A DNA stretch of 13,405 nucleotides from Rhodocyclaceae bacterium UBA1310 (GCA_002307175.1 DBTS01000038.1:27944-41348); one strand, 5' to 3'; positions 1 to 7,064 are shown, numbered from the stretch's first letter. The notes: generated from the letters alone by a model not told the origin. Numbers and translations are program-made.

Positions 1-59
1 TTATTCGTATAAATGAGGATTTCGAGCAGCCGCTGTGCCAAATGAGGAGGCCCAATCAC
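1..59 (-). CDS. Possible N-terminus of a gene running off the left edge
   Basis: On the minus strand a GTG at 59-57 opens a frame with no stop down to the window edge, reading MIGPPHLAQRLLEILIYTN. An in-frame stop lies a few codons upstream, so the start could only be here, and AAGG directly precedes the GTG at a spacing too short for a good ribosome site. The PPxLAxRLL pattern resembles the start of the 'permease prefix' domains found on some MacB-like permeases, but 19 residues are far too few for an assignment. The upstream part overlaps a dispersed repeat (61-96). This may equally be chance open frame. Confidence 0.2.
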   Translation of the reverse strand, partial: MIGPPHLAQRLLEILIYTN

Positions 60-60
60 G

Positions 61-96
61 CCTTCGCAGTAAGATCATGAACAGCTTCTGAGTGCC
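61..96 (-). repeat. Copy of a dispersed intergenic repeat
   Basis: Read on the minus strand this is ggcactcagaagctgttcat followed by gatcttactgcgaagg. The first half recurs at 4287-4313 and, shorter, at 5483-5495. The second half recurs at 4244-4262 and 5118-5137. The second half looks like a decayed form of the widespread 'CCCGCGAAAGCGGGAATCC' intergenic palindrome. No coding function is suggested. Confidence 0.5.
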
Positions 97-150
97 TTGC
101 CGCCTGCCTGACAGCTGGGTGCGAGCCTGGTACGCCTTGTTCTGCCGCTG

Positions 151-1959
151 CTAAGCCTGATCTGCTCCGATCTGGGTGGCCAGGGGCGTCAGCAACCAGC
201 GCCCGCCCCCGCAAATCTCGAGCCGGCGTGTGTGATGCGCCAGCAGGCTGCTGCGGTGCCCCACGCTGACCACGATGCAAGCCGGCAGACGTTCGCGCAG
301 CAAACGGTACATGGCATATTCAAGCCCTTCATCCAGCGCTGAACTGGCTTCGTCGAGAAAGACCACCGCAGGCATGGCCCACAGTACGCGCCCAAAGGCC
401 AGACGCTGTTGCTCGCCCAGCGAGAGAATGCGGCTCCAGTCGGCAGTCTCATCAAGCCGGGGCACCAGATGGGCAAGCTGCACCTCGGCCAGCACCTGCG
501 CAACCCGCCCATCCTCTCTGACCGGGCTGGGATAGCACAAGGCTTCGCGCAGCGTCCCCAGCGGCAGATAAGGCCGCTGCGAGAGGAAGAGCACGCCCTG
601 CGCAGGCAGCGTCACCTCGCCCGTGCAATACGGCCACAGACCCGCAAAAGCGCGCAACAGGGTGGTTTTGCCGGCACCCGAGGTGCCCTGCACGAGAAGT
701 GCCTCGCCGGCTTCCAGAGAGAAGGAGAGATCTCGCACCAGCACTTCTGCATGGGGGGTGCGCACTTCCATCGTATGCATGCCGATGCCCTCGCTCTGCA
801 CCTTGACGGGTGGCCGTGGCAAGGCCCTGGCAGCCTCGATGGTGGTCTGGAACCCGGAGAGACGGTTGAGCGTGGTGCGATAGCCTGCAAAATCATCATA
901 GGCCTGGCGGAAGAAGGAGAGATTATCCTGCACAGAGCCACAGGCGCTGGTTGCCTGTATCATGTCACCCAGGGTGATCTGGCGGGAAAAGAATCGTGGC
1001 GCCTGGACGATGAAGGCGAAAACCGCACCCACCTGGCTGACACCAAGGTTGAAGCCCTGAAACTTCATCGAGCGGAAGACGATTTTCCAGGCATTGCCGA
1101 TCAGTGCACCGAAGCGCGTGTTGAGGATGGTGGCTTCAACTTTTTCGCCCGCATAAAAAGCAATGCTTTCCGCATACTCTCGCACGCGCACCAAGGCGTA
1201 GCGATAGTCGGCTGCGTACTTTTCGGCGAGAAAATTCAGCGCCACCAAGGGCCGCCCGATTTTCACGGCAAACACGGTGGCAATCAAAATATAGACATAT
1301 ACGAGAAACACCAGGGCGTGGGGCACTTCCACACCCACCAGCTCCAAGGGGCCGGAAAGCCCCCAGAGCATGATGGTGAAGGCAAAGATTGAGACAATCG
1401 CGCTGATGGTTTTCATGACCAGCCCCAGTGAAGTCTCGACGAAAGCGGTGATGTCCTGCTGGATACGCTGATCGGGGTTATCCGCCAGCTCAGCAAGATG
1501 CAGGCTGCGATAGTAGGCCTGATCGGCCAGCCAGGCATTGAGCAGGCGTTCGTTGAGCCAGCTCCGCCAGTGCAGCGTGAACCACTGGGAGAAAAACAGA
1601 TTGAGCAGGCTGCGCACCACGTGCACTGCCGCAAGAATCGAAAAAACCCCCATGGAGACCCAGAAAGCGTGTGCATCGAGTTTCTGGAGCGCGGTGTAGC
1701 TGTCGTTGCTCCAGGAGGAAAAAAGTACGTCGAGGCGCACACCGCAGAGCGTCAGGAACAGGATCAGGGCGACGGCACCAAGCGCACGCCAACCGTGTTG
1801 CCGGGGGTTGAAATACGGCCCGGCGAGCCGCCAGAACTGCCGCCCCCAGACTGTGCCTCGGATGAGGCCGGCACTGACAGGAATCAGCAGCGCGCAACAG
1901 ATAACATAGGTTTTAAGCAGCCATAAGGCACTTGTCGCGAGTTGGTCATTCCAGTCCAT
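151..1959 (-). CDS. ABC transporter, fused permease and ATPase, YddA/SbmA-BacA-like exporter
   Basis: A 602-residue half-transporter that would dimerise in the inner membrane and use ATP to move a substrate; relatives are linked to peptides, vitamin B12 or long-chain acyl compounds, and the substrate here cannot be read from sequence. Residues 1-340 hold the membrane part (segments near 12-34, 60-80, 100-122, 183-200, 214-235, 305-320), including the family-typical ADNPDQRIQQD at 159-169. The ATPase has Walker A GTSGAGKT (425-432), Q-loop Gln461, signature LSLGEQQ (512-518), Walker B VVFLDE (532-537) and switch His568, so it should be active. The ATG start is supported by AGGTGA about 7 bases upstream. 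It stands alone between intergenic repeats, with no partner gene. Family assignment is firm; the substrate is unknown. Confidence 0.93.
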   Translation of the reverse strand: MDWNDQLATSALWLLKTYVICCALLIPVSAGLIRGTVWGRQFWRLAGPYFNPRQHGWRALGAVALILFLTLCGVRLDVLFSSWSNDSYTALQKLDAHAFWVSMGVFSILAAVHVVRSLLNLFFSQWFTLHWRSWLNERLLNAWLADQAYYRSLHLAELADNPDQRIQQDITAFVETSLGLVMKTISAIVSIFAFTIMLWGLSGPLELVGVEVPHALVFLVYVYILIATVFAVKIGRPLVALNFLAEKYAADYRYALVRVREYAESIAFYAGEKVEATILNTRFGALIGNAWKIVFRSMKFQGFNLGVSQVGAVFAFIVQAPRFFSRQITLGDMIQATSACGSVQDNLSFFRQAYDDFAGYRTTLNRLSGFQTTIEAARALPRPPVKVQSEGIGMHTMEVRTPHAEVLVRDLSFSLEAGEALLVQGTSGAGKTTLLRAFAGLWPYCTGEVTLPAQGVLFLSQRPYLPLGTLREALCYPSPVREDGRVAQVLAEVQLAHLVPRLDETADWSRILSLGEQQRLAFGRVLWAMPAVVFLDEASSALDEGLEYAMYRLLRERLPACIVVSVGHRSSLLAHHTRRLEICGGGRWLLTPLATQIGADQA

Positions 1960-2150
1960 CGGGGTTCACCTGCAGAATACTATTCTGGCGGGTAGACCCG
2001 CAGCACGCAGAAAGAGTTTCTGGAGGCCAGGGTAAAAGATTGAAAACCTTGCTTTTCCAGTCCGTCAGGCTTTTGTGTGGGTAAGTTGTACGCTCTCGCC
2101 TGTCACCCTGCAGCGCAGCGCAATTGCGCCGGCCAAGCAGCGTTTCCGTG

Positions 2151-2300
2151 CGCAGCGCGCAAACTGATCGTTGCCCTGCCCGCTCAATCAAGCCCAGCGC
2201 CAACCGGGCCAATCAAACCGGCCAGTCACAGTAGTCAACGGGAAGCCGTATGCCAATGAAGTAGGGCGTCAATGAGCGCAGTGAATTGCACCTTCCGCGT
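2151..2300. repeat. Intergenic repeat block, copy 1
   Basis: The first half (2151-2201, beginning cgcagcgcgcaaactgatcg) is identical to 2431-2481. The second half (from gccaaccgggccaatcaaac through ccttccgcgt) matches 2547-2648 with only a few substitutions. It ends in gtagggcgtcaatgagcgca plus gtgaattgcacc, a degenerate member of the REP-like class whose usual form is GGTGCAATTCGC...ATTGCACC. In this copy the two halves are directly joined. Confidence 0.8.
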
Positions 2301-2345
2301 GCCTTTTGGTATTCCCACGCCTTGCCGTTTTGTGTAGAGCCAGCC

Positions 2346-2375
2346 GCGGAATTCGCTACGCTCTCTCCGCCCTAC
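2346..2375. repeat. REP-like palindrome
   Basis: Outer arms gcgga (2346-2350) and tccgc (2366-2370) flank attcgctacgctctc and are followed by cctac. This is the same design (arm, TTCGCT-x-GCTC core, arm, CCTAC) as the element ending the duplicated block, in opposite orientation. Confidence 0.5.
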
Positions 2376-2391
2376 TCTTTGGCCTATCGCG

Positions 2392-2420
2392 CCGGCTTGC
2401 GTAGGGCGCGGCGAAGCCGG
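2392..2420. repeat. Inverted repeat hairpin CCGGCTT/AAGCCGG
   Basis: A perfect 7-bp inverted repeat (2392-2398 and 2414-2420) around a 15-base loop that contains gtagggcg, the end motif of the neighbouring repeats. No T tract follows, so it is not a classical terminator. Confidence 0.5.
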
Positions 2421-2430
2421 AACAATGCAG

Positions 2431-2648
2431 CGCAGCGCGCAAACTGATCGTTGCCCTGCCCGCTCAATCAAGCCCAGCGCCCTGCGGGCGGAGGCTCACA
2501 ACCGGTGCAATTCTCTCGTCGCTCATTGTTCGCTGCGCCACCCTGTGCCAACCGGGCCAATCAAACCGGCCAGTCACAGTAGTCAACGGGAAGCTGTATG
2601 CCAATGAAGTAGGGCGTCAATAAGCGCAGCAAATTGCACCTTCCGCGT
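2431..2648. repeat. Intergenic repeat block, copy 2, with internal insertion
   Basis: Same two halves as 2151-2300, but separated by about 66 bases (2482-2547). The extra piece contains ggtgcaattctctcgtcgct plus cattg, a REP-like arm in the opposite orientation to the one ending the block (2609-2640). Either a palindrome inserted into copy 2 or was lost from copy 1. There is no transposase gene, so mobilisation would need an external enzyme. Confidence 0.8.
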
Positions 2649-2754
2649 GGTTTTACGCCGCACCAGCCAATCCGGAAGTTTCCTTGGATTGACGGTAGAG
2701 ACGGTATCTACAAAACCCGCCGCAACCTGACACCAAACCGCATGAACCGAAAAA

Positions 2755-3069
2755 TCAATCGATCAGCTTGATCAGATCGCTGGGCTGCACGGGCTGACCA
2801 TATGGCAGCGTTATGTTATTTTCACCCAGCACCTTCTGGTAATGCAGCAGGCATTGCAGGAGTTTCTCCTGATGCCCCTGTGCGAGGAACAGCAGATCTT
2901 CATCCGCGCCAGACATTTTCTTGAGCAGCTCGGAGACTTCCCTGGCTTCGGCGCACAGCATGGCAAGCCAATCACCCTGAATGAGGGAGCCCGGATACTG
3001 AGCCTCGGGCAACTGTACAACGGCGTGCTTGGTCTGCTCAGATAGGATATTTGCGGTAATCGTCTTCAT
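2755..3069 (-). CDS. Small cytosolic protein of unknown function, 104 aa
   Basis: I do not recognise this protein with confidence. From the ATG at 3069 it reads MKTITANILSEQTKHAVVQL and continues as a mostly helical, soluble chain rich in Leu, Glu and Gln, with no signal peptide or membrane segment. Residues roughly 30-85 look like two amphipathic helices joined by a KKMSGADED turn, somewhat like small betaproteobacterial DUF1484-type proteins; that similarity is only an impression. The frame is open further upstream to 3168, but the inner ATG is preferred. AGGA sits four bases before it, the extra N-terminal stretch has genomic-noise composition, and a TATAAT box at 3171-3176 would fall inside the longer version. 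It is flanked by gene-poor DNA on both sides and is probably transcribed alone. Confidence 0.7.
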   Translation of the reverse strand: MKTITANILSEQTKHAVVQLPEAQYPGSLIQGDWLAMLCAEAREVSELLKKMSGADEDLLFLAQGHQEKLLQCLLHYQKVLGENNITLPYGQPVQPSDLIKLID

Positions 3070-3513
3070 GGCATCCTGGGCTTCTTGAACGGTTGATTCA
3101 GGCAGCCGGCAAGGTGCAGCGCCCCTTCCTCCAAAAACGCGCGCCACCGACCCGCAGTATTGTGGCACGCATTATATATAGAAAGTATTAGGCGATACCT
3201 GTTTTTCATGCCCGCACGAAAACGCCAGCAGCATTTGTAGGAAATTGGATGACAGGGACAACACCAATGGACACCAGCACAAGCGTACGAATCAAAGAAA
3301 CGGATAGCTCATGAACGCGCGTCTACCTGCTTTCCCGGACCAGGAAAACGTCCGGCTCTCCGTCAAAACAGAAAACCCGCTATCCGTGTACAGAGGCTGC
3401 GCATACCGGGAACGCAGAGGTTCTCGCAAAGGTCATGTTGCAGCCATTTCAGAGGACTGAAATCCAGTCGTGAAATCTTTATGCCACCCCACGGGGAGCG
3501 GCACACACCCCAC
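3070..3513. other. Gene-poor gap with two tiny overlapping plus-strand frames
   Basis: This 444-bp gap holds the candidate promoter for the leftward 104-aa gene. It also holds a 15-codon plus-strand frame (3267-3314) whose stop overlaps the ATG of a 49-codon frame (3311-3460). The longer frame contains the string PLSVYRGCAYRERRG and ends EAISED-like (VAAISED). An agggac sequence precedes the first ATG at normal spacing. Nothing else supports coding. I see no terminator for the secreted-protein gene ending at 3514. Confidence 0.5.
3171..3176 (-). promoter_or_regulatory. Candidate -10 box for the 104-aa gene
   Basis: The minus strand reads TATAAT exactly, about 100 bases upstream of the ATG at 3069. 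No good TTGACA-like element lies 16-18 bases further upstream, so a sigma-70 promoter is only moderately supported. Confidence 0.35.
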
Positions 3514-4110
3514 TCACTTCTGCTGCGTACTAGCCTCTGGCACCTGCACCCCGGCGGCGAAGGCATCGGCCCGGGTGATGAAATCTGCGTCGGTGCCGGC
3601 ACCGCGATGGGTGAAGCCGGCCAGGAAGCCGAGGCGCTTGTTACTAGGATGCAGGCAATACAGGGATCGCACCTGGGAACGGAGGGGCTGGCGGCTGAAG
3701 GCCCCGGTGCTGGCGGTGGAGGATACGGTGAGCCCGGTGAAACGTACGCAGGGCGTGCCACGCTGTTCGATATAGTCGTATTTCGCTTCCAGCAGGGTCA
3801 TCTTGCCGACCTTGAGATCGCTCTTGATGGCATCCTGGATGAAGACAATGAACTGATCCGTGCTCAGCGTGGTAGGTACCGGGAAAATCATGGCTTGTGC
3901 CACATAAAGCTCTCCGCTGGCGTTGCCGCTTTTCTGGAAAGTCAGCAGCATCTGCGCTTCGCCGATTTTTTCCCAACCAGGTTCGTTTGGCGCACGCACA
4001 TCCAGCAGCGGGCTGGGAAAGCGCTGACCCGGGCTGACTGCTTCGGCATGTGCGGCAGGCAGGCTGAGCAGCCCGGCCAGGGCAAGAATGATGTATCCCG
4101 TCAGTTGCAT
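3514..4110 (-). CDS. Secreted protein of unknown function, paralogue A
   Basis: A 198-residue protein with a clear signal peptide (MQLTGYIILALAGLLSLPAAHA, cleavage after about residue 22), so it should be periplasmic or exported. It is a diverged paralogue of the next gene upstream (4351-5034). Both have SPGQxF near the mature start, PNExGW, a QVRSLYCxHP block, and a late HRG. Two cysteines, one in TPCVRF and one in RSLYC, are shared in position with the paralogue and could form a disulphide. I do not recognise the family. The ATG start lacks a strong ribosome site, but the signal peptide fits it. Same strand as the paralogue with 240 bp between them, a gap containing repeat fragments, so co-transcription is uncertain. 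Confidence 0.85.
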   Translation of the reverse strand: MQLTGYIILALAGLLSLPAAHAEAVSPGQRFPSPLLDVRAPNEPGWEKIGEAQMLLTFQKSGNASGELYVAQAMIFPVPTTLSTDQFIVFIQDAIKSDLKVGKMTLLEAKYDYIEQRGTPCVRFTGLTVSSTASTGAFSRQPLRSQVRSLYCLHPSNKRLGFLAGFTHRGAGTDADFITRADAFAAGVQVPEASTQQK

Positions 4111-4350
4111 CTGATTTGGTTCAAGTTATCTGATACCCGCTTCACGTGAGGCTGCACCAGGCAACACCAGAATCCGGCATTGCCCGATGCTACGCCCAGC
4201 CGCAGACGCCCCCGCAAAAGCGGGAATACGGCCGACTGTCTGTGATCTTACCGCGAAAGCGGATCGGGTTTCACGCGCAGCTTCTTGGCACATTGAGAAG
4301 CTGTTCACGATCTGCACAGCAGGAGGCCACTTGACGTTCCGGCAAGACGT
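4111..4350. repeat. Repeat fragments between the two paralogues
   Basis: This 240-bp spacer holds a short hairpin cccgcaaaagcggg near 4211-4224, of the common 'CCCGC-AAA-GCGGGAAT' intergenic type. It also holds gatcttaccgcgaaagcgg (4244-4262) and ggcacattgagaagctgttc plus acgatct (4287-4313), both of which match parts of the copy at 61-96. Their order is that of two truncated copies placed head to tail. I see no gene here. Confidence 0.55.
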
Positions 4351-4361
4351 TTACTTGCCGG
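4339..4361. other. 8-bp hairpin over the stop codon of paralogue B
   Basis: CCGGCAAG (4339-4346) and CTTGCCGG (4354-4361) are perfectly complementary around a 7-base loop that contains the TAA stop of the minus-strand gene. No T tract follows on the minus strand, so it may protect the mRNA 3' end or terminate weakly rather than act as a classical terminator. Confidence 0.4.
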
Positions 4362-5034
4362 CAGGCACCGACTGCGGGACTGCCGGTTCAGCTTCGTGTG
4401 TGACGACCACAGCCTTGACGCCCTTGAAAAACTCTTCAGCCTTGGCTGGCAGGCCCTTGTCGAAACTGTCGCCACGGTGCATGTATGCCACCATGAAGCC
4501 GATGCCCTGATCGTGCGGGTGATGGCAGTAGAGCGAGCGCACCTGAAGTTTCGCAGGTGCCCCGGTGGAGCTGTCCTTATCCTCGGTCAGGCCGGAATAC
4601 TGGGCACAGGCGTAGCCACGCTGCGTAGTGTAGGTGAGTTTGGATTCGATCGGCTTGAAGCGGCTGAGCGGTGTATCGGCATCAATCCCCTTCTTGATGT
4701 AAGCAATGAACTCATCCTTGCTGAGATTATCCTTAAGGGGGAAGAGCATGAGCTGGGCGGCGTAGCTTTCATGTGGAGCCGCCCCCGGCTTCACAAACGA
4801 GAGGGCTACTGAGCTCTGCACGCCCATTTTCCAGCCTGCTTCGTTGGGCGAACGCACAAGTACCACGGTATTAGAGAATTCCTGCCCCGGGGACAGCGTT
4901 TCTCCGGTTGCCACGGTCTGCACCCGCTGGCTCGCCGCCGGCTGCTGTGCCGGTGCTGACTGGAACTGGGCCTGTGCGCTACCAAAAAACAGCGCGCCGA
5001 ATGCGGCAAAGAGGATGGTTTGTGTGTAACGCAT
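4351..5034 (-). CDS. Secreted protein of unknown function, paralogue B
   Basis: A 227-residue protein from the ATG at 5034, starting MRYTQTILFAAFGALFFGSA and cleaved near AQA, hence periplasmic or exported. A Gln/Ala/Ser-rich spacer (about residues 23-45) follows, then the domain shared with paralogue A: SPGQEF, PNEAGW, LMLFP, a QVRSLYC-HHP block and MHRG. Paralogue A lacks the spacer. An open frame continues upstream to 5556 but crosses repeat DNA, and only the inner ATG gives a signal peptide; ggaaaagaaga is the likely ribosome site. The domain probably forms a small beta-rich fold with a Cys pair. I cannot name the function. The pair looks like a local tandem duplication followed by strong divergence. 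Confidence 0.85.
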   Translation of the reverse strand: MRYTQTILFAAFGALFFGSAQAQFQSAPAQQPAASQRVQTVATGETLSPGQEFSNTVVLVRSPNEAGWKMGVQSSVALSFVKPGAAPHESYAAQLMLFPLKDNLSKDEFIAYIKKGIDADTPLSRFKPIESKLTYTTQRGYACAQYSGLTEDKDSSTGAPAKLQVRSLYCHHPHDQGIGFMVAYMHRGDSFDKGLPAKAEEFFKGVKAVVVTHEAEPAVPQSVPAGK

Positions 5035-5588
5035 CTGTATGGTCTTCTTTTCCAAGATTTGAAGTGGTGACTTGCGTCGCAGGAGCCGGGCGACACCTAG
5101 CAACGTGCAGCCTGTACGCGATCTTACTGCGCAAAGGGAATCCGGGCCTGACGTTCCGCCAACAGATTTCGCCAAGCAGCGCGCTGGCAGCAAAGCCAAG
5201 GATGGAACAGTATGCCTATCGGTGGCATGCGTAAACATCAGGCGGGCAAAAGGAGAACATTGTGGAGGACATTGGCTTCCGGAACATCGCGCTTCCCGAA
5301 AATTTGTCCATAGGGGTAAGCCCACAATAGACCAGACCGAGGTTTCGCCTAATGATGCGCCGCGTAACAAAGGTAAAACGTGACGCAGACAATATGATTG
5401 TATGTGTCTACAAGAAAACGACGACCGGAGACGTAGCGTCTGGCTAAAGGGCATTTTCAGGTGTGTCACGCCACTCCGGAGGCTGTTGACGATCTGTGGC
5501 ATGAGCCCCGATCCAGGTATTGCAACACAACCAGAAACCTCCTCCCGCAAAACCACACGAAAGCATCAGATCAGCGAAAGGGACACAA
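5035..5588. other. Divergent promoter region with repeat remnants
   Basis: This 554-bp gap separates the leftward secreted protein from the rightward TRAP receptor and must carry a promoter for each. I see gcgatcttactgcgcaaagg (5118-5137), a copy of the dispersed repeat, and ctgttgacgatct (5483-5495), a fragment of its other half. The latter includes TTGACG, which could serve as a -35 element for the TRAP gene, but no good -10 box follows at 17 bases. Open frames here lack ribosome sites and protein-like composition. Confidence 0.5.
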
Positions 5589-6584
5589 GTGAACAAGCTA
5601 TCCATCACCCGCATGACACTCAGGGGCGGGCTCGCCATCCTTGCCTGCATGATCACCAGCCTGGGATATGCCAAGGATCTGATCCTTGCCGAAAACCAGC
5701 CGCCGGAACACATTCTGGTGCAGTCCGAGCAGATGATGTCGGGTCGCCTGGCGGATCTTTCCAAGGGCGCGCTCAAGCTCGACATCCGGGTCAATGGTCA
5801 GCTTGGCGACGAGAGCAAGGCATGGGCCAGCATCAAGGCCGGCACGCTGGACATGGCACGCGTGAATCTTGCCACCCTGTCGAAGGATCTGCCTTCGGTA
5901 AAACTGCTCAGCCTGCCCTACCTGTTCCGCTCCCGCGATCATATGTGGAACGTGCTGGATGGGGATTTCGGCCAACGCATCATCAGTGAGGCGGAAAAGA
6001 ATGGTGCCATCGTGCTGACCTATTACGACAGCGGCACGCGCTCCTTCTATTCAAACAAGCGTGCCATCCGCAGCGTGGCGGATTTCAAGGGTCTGCGCAT
6101 CCGTGTGCAGGATTCACCGGTCAACAAGGAGCTCATCAGCAGCCTCGGCGGCACGCCGGTGGTACTCCCCTACGACAAGGTGGCCGATGCCTTCCGCGAT
6201 GGCACCATTGATGCTGCAGAAAACAATACCCCCTCCTACGTTTCAACCGGCCACTACAAGCTCGCCAAGTACTACAGCCTGGATGAACACTCCTCGGTGC
6301 CGGAAGTACTGGTGATCTCCCGCTCGGCCTGGGGCAAGCTGAGCCCGGCAGAGCAAACCGCGCTGCGGGCGGCCGCCAAGGAATCCGCCACCTACATGCG
6401 CAAGCTGTGGGCGGAAAGCGAAACCCAGTCACTCGCCAAGGCAAAGAAGGAAGGCGTGGTCGTCACCGAGAAATCCCAGATTGCCATGGAGGGCATCGAA
6501 TCCTACGCGGTGAAGCTGTATTCCAAGTTCATCACCGACAGCAAGGATCTGGAAACCATCGTGAATATCCTGCGGCAGAAGTAA
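5589..6584 (+). CDS. TRAP transporter solute-binding protein, DctP family
   Basis: A 331-residue periplasmic receptor for a tripartite ATP-independent transporter, which binds a carboxylate ligand and hands it to the DctQ/DctM permease. A GTG start at 5589 is chosen over the longer frame: gaaaggga lies about 6 bases upstream, and the resulting N-terminus is a proper signal peptide ending at about residue 28 (SLGYA-KDL). Family hallmarks are visible: DFKGLRIRV with the ligand-carboxylate Arg at about residue 172, then GGTPVVLPYDKVADAFRDG and IDAAENNTPSY with the conserved ENN at 211-213. Length is normal for the family. No permease gene lies in the window; the gene is followed by its own strong terminator, so it is an orphan receptor here. 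C4-dicarboxylate or a sugar acid is likely; the ligand is not determinable. Confidence 0.93.
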   Translation: MNKLSITRMTLRGGLAILACMITSLGYAKDLILAENQPPEHILVQSEQMMSGRLADLSKGALKLDIRVNGQLGDESKAWASIKAGTLDMARVNLATLSKDLPSVKLLSLPYLFRSRDHMWNVLDGDFGQRIISEAEKNGAIVLTYYDSGTRSFYSNKRAIRSVADFKGLRIRVQDSPVNKELISSLGGTPVVLPYDKVADAFRDGTIDAAENNTPSYVSTGHYKLAKYYSLDEHSSVPEVLVISRSAWGKLSPAEQTALRAAAKESATYMRKLWAESETQSLAKAKKEGVVVTEKSQIAMEGIESYAVKLYSKFITDSKDLETIVNILRQK

Positions 6585-6644
6585 GGTTGCGAAGGTCTCG
6601 CGTCGGAGCTTGATGCAAAGCACCGGCCACTTGGCAGAAGCTTC

Positions 6645-6992
6645 TTAGACGATATCCCCGGCGGTGGCGTTTGATTTCAACAACGCCACCGTTTCTTTTT
6701 CGGGGAGCAGCCGCATCACTTCATGTGCCAGCAGGAGGCACGCCAACGGCGCCGCATAAAACAGCACGCCAGATTGCCATGCCGGCAGGCCTGCCAGTGC
6801 AGCAGTGGCGTAGTGCGAGAGCACCCACATCAACCCCCAGTAGAAGACAGGCGTCAGCACGAGCGGCCCAAACTCGCGCCAGCGGCGGTTTTTCACGGCA
6901 AGCACGAGACAATACACACCCAACGCCAGCACGAAAGCCGCCAGATAGATCGCATACAGCAACACTGATAGCGGGGGGGACTCTTCAAACAT
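6645..6992 (-). CDS. Small integral membrane protein, 115 aa, unknown function
   Basis: The sequence shows three likely membrane helices (about residues 9-33, 41-65 and 72-95) joined by a basic loop (KNRRWREFG), which by the positive-inside rule places that loop in the cytoplasm. The tail (LLPEKETVALLKSNATAGDIV) is hydrophilic. No enzymatic motif is visible and I do not recognise the family; it looks like the many small uncharacterised proteobacterial inner-membrane proteins. The ATG at 6992 fits the first helix, but the ribosome site is weak. It lies 72 bp downstream of the HAD gene on the same strand, so the two may be co-transcribed. Its last codons double as the terminator of the opposing TRAP gene. 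Confidence 0.7.
   Translation of the reverse strand: MFEESPPLSVLLYAIYLAAFVLALGVYCLVLAVKNRRWREFGPLVLTPVFYWGLMWVLSHYATAALAGLPAWQSGVLFYAAPLACLLLAHEVMRLLPEKETVALLKSNATAGDIV
6662..6700 (+). terminator. Rho-independent terminator of the TRAP receptor gene
   Basis: CGGTGGCGTT (6662-6671) and AACGCCACCG (6682-6691) form a perfect 10-bp stem with a 10-base loop, followed at once by TTTCTTTTT. It acts on plus-strand transcripts, 77 bases after the TRAP stop. It lies entirely within the coding end of the convergent 115-aa gene, whose codons for residues around KSNATAG are built from it. Confidence 0.85.
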
Positions 6993-7064
6993 GGATGAGA
7001 TTTTCTTTCCCGATAGTCCTGTGCGCGGGAGGCAGGGTAAAGCCTTGCGCCCGAAAAGCCTGTC

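Larger units (their letters stand above)
1960..2754. other. Gene-free stretch, mosaic of REP-like palindromes
   Basis: About 795 bp without a credible gene. Short open frames in it read through duplicated DNA and carry the same LIERAGQRSVCALR string twice, which marks them as repeat shadows. The stretch holds a block present twice (2151-2300 and 2431-2648), at least one extra hairpin (2392-2420), a REP-like palindrome (2346-2375), and several gtagggcg / ggtgcaatt arms in both orientations. The ABC transporter promoter must lie near 1960-2100, but I see no convincing -35/-10 pair. Confidence 0.7.

Noticed and set aside
409..1392. Long plus-strand open frame of 327 codons opposite the ABC transporter
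   Set aside because: Lies wholly antisense to a gene with all ABC motifs intact, has no ribosome site, and its composition (many His, Gln, Gly) is that of a GC-rich shadow frame.
1946..2471. Two minus-strand frames both containing LIERAGQRSVCALR
   Set aside because: The shared string comes from the duplicated intergenic block read in the same frame, not from homologous proteins.
1960..2754. CRISPR array in the repeat-rich region
   Set aside because: Repeats are long, only two copies, unevenly spaced and palindromic at their ends; there are no regular spacers or cas genes.
4351..5556. 401-codon version of secreted paralogue B
   Set aside because: The extra 174 codons cross a dispersed repeat and hide the signal peptide inside the protein; the ATG at 5034 gives a normal exported protein.
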